This document shows, in pieces, positions 1-4,829 of a stretch of 6,661 nucleotides of DNA (position 1 is the stretch's first letter; every line of letters begins with the position of its first letter). The position numbers were made by a program, and so were the translations under genes. The stretch covers positions 1 to 6,661 of the forward strand of contig JAUNCU010000161.1 in the NCBI GenBank assembly GCA_030526455.1. Reading direction: 5' to 3'. Source of the DNA: Bacteroidales bacterium. GTDB lineage: Bacteria; Bacteroidota; Bacteroidia; Bacteroidales; Muribaculaceae. The notes beneath the pieces are model-generated. The model was not told the origin of the DNA and did no database searches. It worked only from the letters and a program-made list of their open reading frames with translations.

Positions 1-37
1 TATTTCCTCGTGCGAGCCGTTTTTTTTGCTTTTAGTG

Positions 38-67
38 TTGCGCCATGCAGAAAAATTCTTATATTTG
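38..67 (+). promoter_or_regulatory. Bacteroidota-type promoter of serC-serA
   Basis: TTG at 38-40 is followed after 19 nt by TATATTTG at 60-67. This fits the Bacteroidota housekeeping sigma pattern (TTG near -33, TAnnTTTG near -7) exactly in sequence and spacing. Transcription would begin a few bases after 67, leaving a leader of roughly 50 nt before the serC ATG. The leader is AT-rich and shows no strong hairpin or riboswitch-like fold that I can see. Assignment rests on the motif match alone. Confidence 0.6.
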
Positions 68-126
68 TAGCACCAATACACTAGGGCAATTTATTACTCA
101 ATAAAATTAACTGTTTTTTTAGAGTT

Positions 127-1191
127 ATGAAGAAGCACAATTTTTATGCTGGTCCTTCAATCATGAGTCAATACACCATTGACAACACCATTGAAGCAAT
201 CCGCGATTTCGCAGGTACAGGCCTTTCTATTCTTGAGATTTCTCACCGCAGTAAAGAATTCGTCGCTGTGATGGACGAAGCGCAAGCACTGTTCAAAGAA
301 CTGCTCGAAATTCCTGAAGGCTATGAAGTGGTTTTCGTGGGTGGCGGTGCAAGCACTCAATTCTGCATGGTGCCTTACAACCTGCTCAAAACCAAGGCTG
401 CCTACGTGGATTCTGGCACCTGGGCTCACAAGGCCATCAAGGAAGCCAAACTCTTCGGCGACGTGGAAGTGATTGCTTCTAGCGAAGCGTCGAACTACAA
501 CTTCTATCCAAAGATCGAAAACGTTCCCGCCGATGTGGACTACCTCCACATCACCACCAATAATACTATCTACGGTACCGAACTCCGCACCGACCCCGAT
601 GTGCCCGTGCGCTTGGTTGCCGACATGTCGAGCGATATCTTCTCTCGCCCAGTTGATGTATCGAAATACGACATCATCTACGGCGGCGCCCAGAAGAATG
701 TGTCGCCCGCCGGTGTCACTTTCGCTATCGTGAAGGTGGATGCCCTCGGCAAGGTGGAACGCCCCATCCCCACCATGCTCAACTACGAAACCCACGTGAA
801 GAAGGGTTCGATGTTCAACACTCCTCCAGTGCTGCCCATCTACAGCGCGCTGCAGACGCTCAAGTGGTATAAGTCGCTCGGTGGCGTGAAGGTGCTCCAG
901 CAGATGGGCGAGGAAAAGGCTGCCGTGCTCTACGATGCCATCGACTCTAGCAAGATGTTCGTGGGCACCGTTAGCCCCGAAAGCCGTTCGATCATGAACG
1001 TATGCTTCGTGATGAAGCCTGAGTACAAGGAACTCGAAAAGGACTTCATCGACTTCGCCGCCACTAAGGGCATCGTGGGCATCAAGGGCCACCGCTCAGT
1101 GGGTGGTTTCCGCGCATCGCTCTACAATGCACTCCCTCTGGAGAGCGTGAAGGTGCTCGTTGAAGCCATGAAGGAATTCCAAAACAAGTAA
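127..1191 (+). CDS. serC: Phosphoserine aminotransferase SerC
   Basis: PLP enzyme that converts 3-phosphohydroxypyruvate and glutamate to O-phosphoserine and 2-oxoglutarate in cytosolic serine synthesis; the family can also act in the PLP biosynthesis pathway. The 354-aa length is close to the usual ~360. Visible family motifs: NFYAGPS at residues 5-11, ISHRSKEF at 38-45 (phosphate-binding Arg41), GGGASTQF at 72-79 (cofactor phosphate cup), TNNTIYGTE at 144-152, the Schiff-base lysine Lys190 in YGGAQKNVSPAG, and the C-terminal substrate-binding segment GHRSVGGFRASLYNA at 321-335. All key residues are present, so it should be active. The start is the ATG that opens the family's N-terminal MKKHNFYAGP; only a weak AGAG lies upstream. 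serA follows 90 nt later in the same direction, giving consecutive pathway enzymes in one unit. The first ~100 bases use more A/T-ending codons than the rest. Confidence 0.97.
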   Translation: MKKHNFYAGPSIMSQYTIDNTIEAIRDFAGTGLSILEISHRSKEFVAVMDEAQALFKELLEIPEGYEVVFVGGGASTQFCMVPYNLLKTKAAYVDSGTWAHKAIKEAKLFGDVEVIASSEASNYNFYPKIENVPADVDYLHITTNNTIYGTELRTDPDVPVRLVADMSSDIFSRPVDVSKYDIIYGGAQKNVSPAGVTFAIVKVDALGKVERPIPTMLNYETHVKKGSMFNTPPVLPIYSALQTLKWYKSLGGVKVLQQMGEEKAAVLYDAIDSSKMFVGTVSPESRSIMNVCFVMKPEYKELEKDFIDFAATKGIVGIKGHRSVGGFRASLYNALPLESVKVLVEAMKEFQNK

Positions 1192-1214
1192 ACCCATATT
1201 TTTTCGCCACGGTA

Positions 1215-1240
1215 GCGCGGGCGCAATTCCTCGCCTGCGC
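1215..1240 (+). other. GC-rich hairpin in the serC-serA gap
   Basis: Arms GCGCGGGCG (1215-1223) and CGCCTGCGC (1232-1240) form a 9-bp stem with one G-U pair and an 8-nt loop. No T-run follows, so it is not a standard intrinsic terminator. Bases 1223-1228 (GCAATT) could instead pair with 1250-1255 (AATTGC), which would break the first stem, so two exclusive folds are possible. It could be a processing or stability element between the cistrons or an attenuator of serA. The pairing is visible; any function is inference. Confidence 0.4.
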
Positions 1241-1281
1241 CGCCTAGGCAATTGCATATTCATCTACTATTTTTCGCAATT

Positions 1282-2199
1282 ATGAAAGTATTAGTTGCAA
1301 CTAGCAAGCCTTTCGCTCCCGTTGCCGTTAAGGGCATCAAGGAAGTGCTCGAGGCTGAAGGCCACGAAATGGTGCTCGTGGAAAAAGGTACCAAAGAAGA
1401 TATGATTCAGGCCGTTGCCGACTGCGCTGGCCTTATCGTGCGTAGCGACATCGTCGACAAGGAAGTGATGGACGCCGCCAAGGAACTGAAGGTGATCGTG
1501 CGCGCAGGCGCTGGCTACGACAATATCGACCTCGCCGAAGCCACTGCACACGGCATCTGCGTGATGAACACCCCAGGCCAGAACAGCAATGCTGTGGCCG
1601 AACTCGTGTTCGGTATGCTCGTTACCCTGGTGCGCAATCGCTACAATGGCACTAGCGGCACCGAACTCAAGGACAAGACCCTCGGTATCCACGCCTATGG
1701 CCAGGTGGGCCGCAATGTGGCTCGCATCGCTAAGGGCTTTGGCATGAAGGTGAGCGCGCTCGACCCATGGGTGAAGGACGAAGACATGATTGCCGACGGC
1801 ATCACGCCTATGCACAGCGTGGAAGAACTCTACGAACAGAACCAATACGTGAGCCTCCACATCCCCGCTACCGAGCAGACTAAGAAGTCGGTGGGCAAGG
1901 CTTTGATTGAGCGCCTGCCCAAGAATGGTGTACTCATCAACACCGCTCGCAAGGAAGTGATCGACGAAGAAAGCCTCGTGGAAGCACTCGAAGCACGCCC
2001 CGACGTGCGCTACGTAGCCGACGTGAAGCCCGACATCGCAGCCGATCTCGAAGCAAAGTACCCCGAACGCGTACTCTTCACTCCAAAGAAAATGGGTGCC
2101 CAGACTGCCGAAGCCAACATCAACGCCGGCCTCGCAGCAGCCCACCAAGTAGCCCAGCACCTGAAAGACGGCTGGAACCGCTTCCAAGTAAACAAATAA
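1282..2199 (+). CDS. serA: D-3-phosphoglycerate dehydrogenase SerA, short type without ACT domain
   Basis: NAD-dependent D-2-hydroxyacid dehydrogenase that oxidises 3-phosphoglycerate to 3-phosphohydroxypyruvate, the first committed step of serine synthesis and the supplier of SerC's substrate. The protein has 305 aa from the ATG at 1282. An in-frame TTG at 1252 would add ten hydrophobic residues absent from the family, so I prefer 1282. Visible: VRSD at 53-56, RAGAGYDNID at 74-83, NTPGQNSNAVAE at 96-107, the Rossmann loop HAYGQVGR at 137-144, Asp161 for the NAD ribose, and NTAR with catalytic Arg223. Two deviations: the first glycine of GxGxxG is Ala138, and the usual catalytic His of TPHIG is Lys269 in FTPKKMGAQTAEA. 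As I recall, Lys-type PGDHs are known from Bacteroidales and Entamoeba, so this is probably a lineage type rather than damage. No ACT or ASB domain is present, so classical serine feedback inhibition through ACT is unlikely. Confidence 0.95.
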   Translation: MKVLVATSKPFAPVAVKGIKEVLEAEGHEMVLVEKGTKEDMIQAVADCAGLIVRSDIVDKEVMDAAKELKVIVRAGAGYDNIDLAEATAHGICVMNTPGQNSNAVAELVFGMLVTLVRNRYNGTSGTELKDKTLGIHAYGQVGRNVARIAKGFGMKVSALDPWVKDEDMIADGITPMHSVEELYEQNQYVSLHIPATEQTKKSVGKALIERLPKNGVLINTARKEVIDEESLVEALEARPDVRYVADVKPDIAADLEAKYPERVLFTPKKMGAQTAEANINAGLAAAHQVAQHLKDGWNRFQVNK

Positions 2200-2225
2200 A
2201 GCAAATAAGATTTATACCCTTCCCC

Positions 2226-2270
2226 ATCAGCGGCCCTCCCAAACCACAACGGAGAGCCGCTGATTTTATG
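2226..2270 (+). terminator. Stem-loop terminator after serA
   Basis: Arms ATCAGCGGCCCTCC (2226-2239) and GGAGAGCCGCTGAT (2251-2264) form a 14-bp stem with one C-A mismatch and an 11-nt loop, followed by a short TTTTA. It lies 26 nt after the serA stop. There is no matching T-run on the other strand, so it looks unidirectional, ending the serC-serA transcript. Confidence 0.75.
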
Positions 2271-2287
2271 TGTATAGGGCTATATTC

Positions 2288-2325
2288 ACGAATTAAGCGA
2301 ATTAATTTTGTTGAACCTGTGTGAG
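2288..2325. repeat. Partial upstream copy of the intergenic repeat
   Basis: ACGAATTAAGCG at 2288-2299 recurs exactly at 2479-2490. The following AATTAATTTTGTTGAACCT resembles 2388-2409 of the first full copy, apart from a shorter T-run. This copy lacks the paired hairpins of the full copies and looks like a truncated relict. No credible ORF lies here. Confidence 0.5.
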
Positions 2326-2349
2326 GGATATATGGAACACGAATCTCAC

Positions 2350-2470
2350 GTCATCGGCTTGCCGCTTCGCTTGCGAAGAATTACACGAATTAATTTTTTT
2401 TGTTGAACCTCGCTGAATCCATGTGAGCCGTAAATATTAATCCGTGAGATCAGTGAGATCTGTGTGGGGC
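2350..2470. repeat. Intergenic direct repeat, copy 1 (140-bp period)
   Basis: This 121-bp stretch is matched along its whole length by 2490-2607, offset by 140 bp, with scattered substitutions and small indels. Order of parts: paired hairpins (2355-2378), an AATTA/T-run segment with GTTGAA, then TGTGAGCCGTAAATAT, then degenerate 9-bp units of the GTGAGATC type ending in TGTGTGGGGC. It has no coding potential that I trust. Similar degenerate repeats built on GTGAGATC/ATCTGTGTG are familiar in Bacteroidales intergenic DNA, but the exact family cannot be named here. Confidence 0.8.
2355..2378. repeat. Abutting double hairpin in repeat copy 1 (REP-like)
   Basis: CGGC-TT-GCCG (2355-2364) is directly followed by CTTCGC-TT-GCGAAG (2365-2378). 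These are two perfect short palindromes, each with a TT loop, with no base between them. The layout is that of REP/BIME-like intergenic elements. Confidence 0.6.
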
Positions 2471-2489
2471 AGTGTTCAACGAATTAAGC

Positions 2490-2607
2490 GTCATCGGCTT
2501 GCCGCTTCGCTCCGCGAAGAATTAAACGATTTTTTTTCTGTTGAATCCGTTGTATCTGTGTGAGCCGTAAATATAAATCTGTGGGATCCGTGAGATCTGT
2601 GTGGGGC
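2490..2607. repeat. Intergenic direct repeat, copy 2
   Basis: Second copy of the 140-bp-period repeat. It starts with the same 23 bases as copy 1 and ends in the same TGAGATCTGTGTGGGGC. Differences are concentrated in the middle: loss of about 4 bases in the AATTAATT segment, CTG insertion before TTGAA, and changes in the GTGAGATC units. The 19 bp between copies (2471-2489) contain the ACGAATTAAGCG word also seen at 2288. Confidence 0.8.
2495..2519. repeat. Abutting double hairpin in repeat copy 2 (REP-like)
   Basis: CGGC-TT-GCCG (2495-2504) is followed immediately by CTTCGC-TCC-GCGAAG (2505-2519). Both stems are kept while the second loop changed from TT to TCC. That pattern suggests the structure, not just the sequence, is maintained. 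Confidence 0.6.
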
Positions 2608-2619
2608 ACAATAACTCCA

Positions 2620-2638
2620 CGTGAGATCTGTGTGGGGC
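2620..2638. repeat. Terminal fragment of the intergenic repeat
   Basis: CGTGAGATCTGTGTGGGGC at 2620-2638 is identical to the end of copy 2 (2589-2607), offset by 31 bp. It is a third, short copy of only the repeat's 3' end, next to the stop codon side of the small leftward gene. Confidence 0.7.
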
Positions 2639-2655
2639 TGGGCGAGGCGGGGGGC

Positions 2656-2838
2656 TTAGTCGTGGAAGGCGTCGTCTTGGTTGATTTCGCTGTTGAGGAG
2701 TTGGATGTCGTCGGCGTCTTCTAGGAGGTCTGATTGGTCGAATTGTCCGTCTTCGTACATAATCCGGCTCACGCAGGATGATGTAGCGAGCATGATAAAC
2801 GATAAAAATGCGATGACGAAGATGTTGCGGTTGCGCAT
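2656..2838 (-). CDS. Small acidic predicted lipoprotein, unknown function
   Basis: A 60-aa leftward gene that I do not recognise by family. Residues 1-5 are basic/polar (MRNRN) and 6-18 hydrophobic, followed by TSSC with Cys22, giving a plausible signal-peptidase II site. The box is imperfect because position -3 is Thr, though Bacteroidota lipoboxes are relaxed. The mature 38 residues are strongly acidic: about 12 Asp/Glu (for example EDADD at 40-44) against a single Arg. There is no further domain. Support for it being real: an export signal, a well-spaced promoter at 2881-2911, and the start of the gene lying some 40 nt below that promoter. It is transcribed divergently from the glucan-binding operon and convergently with serA, and I see no clear terminator of its own. 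An overlapping longer frame (2522-2905) is Arg/Pro-rich and runs into the repeats, so I reject it in favour of this one. Confidence 0.6.
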   Translation of the reverse strand: MRNRNIFVIAFLSFIMLATSSCVSRIMYEDGQFDQSDLLEDADDIQLLNSEINQDDAFHD

Positions 2839-2880
2839 AGTGAATATAGAAAATTAGTATAAAAGAAGTGTTATCGGTTG

Positions 2881-2911
2881 CAAATATCCGAAAAAACCAC
2901 CACATATCAAA
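2881..2911 (-). promoter_or_regulatory. Bacteroidota-type promoter of the small lipoprotein gene
   Basis: On the minus strand TTTG (complement of 2908-2911) is followed after 19 nt by GATATTTG (complement of 2881-2888). The -7 box matches TAnnTTTG at all fixed positions but the first, and the spacing is ideal. The start codon at 2838 lies 42 nt downstream of the -7 box. Confidence 0.5.
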
Positions 2912-2957
2912 CTTTTTACAGGAAATAATGCATTTTTTTGCCCATATTTGCCGTCAT

Positions 2958-2971
2958 TGCAAACGATTGCA
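2958..2971. promoter_or_regulatory. LacI-family-type operator dyad
   Basis: TGCAAACGATTGCA is an inverted repeat TGCAA/TTGCA around a central CG, the hallmark of LacI-family sites. It is close to the GCAAACGTTTGC core I recall for MalR-type maltose regulators of Firmicutes. It sits between the divergent lipoprotein and glucan-binding operons. Relative to the TATATTTG promoter at 3027 it lies about 75 nt upstream of the likely start. Relative to a weaker CATATTTG at 2943-2950 it would cover the start itself. No regulator gene is in the window. Confidence 0.5.
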
Positions 2972-3001
2972 TTATTATAATGTGAAAAAACACGCATTCT
3001 C

Positions 3002-3034
3002 TTGCATGGATTGTGAAAAATATTTATATATTTG
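3002..3034 (+). promoter_or_regulatory. Candidate promoter of the glucan-binding operon
   Basis: TATATTTG at 3027-3034 is a full match to TAnnTTTG. TTG at 3002-3004 lies 22 nt upstream, slightly longer than the ideal 19-21. The predicted leader of about 75 nt (to 3118) is A-rich, contains several ACTTA/ACTAA words and no Shine-Dalgarno site, as expected of well-expressed Bacteroidota genes. A second candidate -7 box, CATATTTG at 2943-2950, has no good -33 partner. Confidence 0.5.
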
Positions 3035-3118
3035 AGAGTTATTAGACAAAAACCATTTTTGCCTTACAGAAACTTACAAAACTAACTATAACTTAACAAC
3101 TTAAAAACAACAAGAATT

Positions 3119-4783
3119 ATGAAGAAGAATTTTACCCTTTTTCTCATGATGCTCGCCGCTATGGTCAGTTTCCAGGTGAGTGCCGATATGTGGATTATCG
3201 GTGCTATCAGTCCTGACGGATGGACCCCAAGCAAGGGCGTGCAGATGACTACTGAAGACAATGACGTCTACACCGTCGACATCGACGTGAAGTCGCTGGG
3301 CAACCAGTATTTCTGCCTTACCAGCAAACTGGACCCGAACTGGAGCGGCATTCTCGCTTACCGCTACGGCGGCGACAAGTTGGTGCCTTTCGACACCGAA
3401 ACCGCGCTCATCCAAAACACCGACAAGAGCCCTTACTGCAAATTTGAAGAGGCGGGAACTTACACCTTCACTTTCAAAGTGTCGACCAAGACGCTGAAGG
3501 TGACCAAGAAATCGACCATCGAACTGCCTAAGTTCAACGGCACCATCTTCGTGAGCAAGACCTCGCGTGGCAACATCTGGGCTTGGGACAACGATGGCAA
3601 CTACTTCGACGAATGGCCTGGACAAGCCATCTCAGCTCTGCCCGACACCACCGTGGCAGGCACTGCTTACTACAAATTCTCTTACACCCACAACGCATCG
3701 TCGCCCGGCCTGATCTTCAACGACGGCACCGCGCAGACTGGCGACATCACGCCCGAAGATGGCAAGGTGTACACCTACATGGGCGGCTCTACCTACACCG
3801 TGAGCGACCTAGGCGCCGAACCTCCCACACCACAGACCGATGGCGTGTATATCCTCGGTGAAGTGAACGGCTACGGCTGGAGTGCCTACGATGCCTTCAT
3901 GATGACCCGCAATGGCGAAACCAACACCTACACTGCCGACGTGGTGACCGACGGCGCTTCGGCTGGCTACAGTTATTTCAGTTTCACCACCAAACTCGCC
4001 GAGCCCACCGACACCGCCAACCAGGGTTGGGACGCTATCGCGCCCTACCGCTTCGGCGCCATCGCTGAAGGCGACTTCCTCATGACCAAGGAACTGCTGG
4101 GCGAAGAACTCGCGCTCTCAGAACTGGGCGGCACCACCGCTTTCAAGATTCCCGCAGGCACCTACGAATTTGAACTCAACCTCGACACCCGCACACTCAT
4201 CATCACCGGTGAGATGGAAGAAATCGTGGAAAGCAAAGATGTATACATCATCGGCGAAGTGAACAGCAACGGCTGGGCTGCCAATGTGGGCGTGAAGATG
4301 GACATGACTGAAGAAAACATCTACACCGCCGACATCGCGTGCGACGGTGCCAACGAAGGCTACAACTACTTCAGTTTCACCAAGAAACTCGCCGAAACCG
4401 AAGACGACTGGGCTTCAATCTCGGCTTACCGCTTCGGCGCTAACTCGGAAGACGACTTCTGGATCACCGACGAGCACTACGGCAACGTGATCGGCCTGGG
4501 CGCTATGGGTTCTACCGTTTCGTTCCGCATCGCTGAAGGCGACTACACCATCACACTCAACCTCGCCGAAGGCACTATGGTGGTGAAGCAAGCCACTACT
4601 GGACCAATTCCTGTTCATGGCGACGTGAATGGCGACGGCATCGTGAACGTGAGCGACGTGACTTCGCTCATCAACAAGATTCTCGCTGTGGCTGACTTCA
4701 ACGACGAAGCCTGCGACATCAACGCCGACGGCATGGTGAACGTGAGCGACGTGACTGCCCTCGTGAACATGATTCTTGAATAA
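3119..4783 (+). CDS. Secreted SusE/SusF-like and CBM26-like glucan-binding protein with C-terminal dockerin (paralog A)
   Basis: The 554-aa exported protein has no catalytic domain. Layout: signal peptide 1-22 ending VSA with no lipobox Cys; module 1 at 23-131 (MWIIGAISPDGW); a CBM26-like starch-binding module at ~142-229 with IWAWD 153-157, EWPG 165-168 and LIFNDGTAQTGD 198-209; modules 2 (242-364) and 3 (374-491), each opening hYIhGEVN..GW and containing YFSFT, KLAE and YRFG; dockerin 501-554. The three outer modules are homologous and resemble the beta-sandwich starch-binding modules of SusE/SusF. The dockerin has two Ca-loops with ligands D502/N504/D506/N510/D513 and D533/N535/D537/N541/D544. 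Likely role: binding starch, glycogen or similar alpha-glucan outside the cell or at its surface, with the dockerin attaching it to an unknown partner. First gene of an operon with its paralog 46 nt downstream. The CBM26 match and the dockerin are clear by eye; ligand and partner are inferred. Confidence 0.85.
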   Translation: MKKNFTLFLMMLAAMVSFQVSADMWIIGAISPDGWTPSKGVQMTTEDNDVYTVDIDVKSLGNQYFCLTSKLDPNWSGILAYRYGGDKLVPFDTETALIQNTDKSPYCKFEEAGTYTFTFKVSTKTLKVTKKSTIELPKFNGTIFVSKTSRGNIWAWDNDGNYFDEWPGQAISALPDTTVAGTAYYKFSYTHNASSPGLIFNDGTAQTGDITPEDGKVYTYMGGSTYTVSDLGAEPPTPQTDGVYILGEVNGYGWSAYDAFMMTRNGETNTYTADVVTDGASAGYSYFSFTTKLAEPTDTANQGWDAIAPYRFGAIAEGDFLMTKELLGEELALSELGGTTAFKIPAGTYEFELNLDTRTLIITGEMEEIVESKDVYIIGEVNSNGWAANVGVKMDMTEENIYTADIACDGANEGYNYFSFTKKLAETEDDWASISAYRFGANSEDDFWITDEHYGNVIGLGAMGSTVSFRIAEGDYTITLNLAEGTMVVKQATTGPIPVHGDVNGDGIVNVSDVTSLINKILAVADFNDEACDINADGMVNVSDVTALVNMILE

Positions 4784-4829
4784 TGACTATTGACCTCACA
4801 ATACAGATTTCAATTAACTGACAAAAACA

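Noticed and set aside
157..1092. Long open frame antisense to serC (311 codons)
   Set aside because: Its composition (many His, Glu, Val, Phe) is that of the complement of a GC3-rich coding strand; no family motif is seen and serC on the other strand is certain.
1252..1281. TTG start extending SerA by ten residues
   Set aside because: The extension is hydrophobic, overlaps the palindromic gap and is absent from the family; ATG at 1282 opens the standard MKVLVAT N-terminus.
1291..2187. Long open frame antisense to serA (298 codons)
   Set aside because: Same codon-bias shadow effect; serA is supported by motifs along its whole length.
2350..2638. CRISPR array
   Set aside because: Two long degenerate copies at 140-bp period, with related rather than unique intervening sequence, do not fit short identical repeats with unique spacers, and no cas genes are present.
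2522..2905. Leftward 127-codon frame overlapping the small lipoprotein gene
   Set aside because: Arg/Pro-rich low-complexity translation that runs into the degenerate repeats, and its start codon lies upstream of the predicted -7 box, where the transcript would not include it.
4619..4783. EF-hand calcium-sensor domain in paralog A
   Set aside because: The two loops have the dockerin signature (GDVNGDG...VSDV..L) with the spacing and C-terminal position of type I dockerins rather than helix-loop-helix EF-hand pairs.
4784..4829. Separate promoter for paralog B
   Set aside because: No TAnnTTTG box with a TTG partner is found in the 46-nt gap; co-transcription is simpler.
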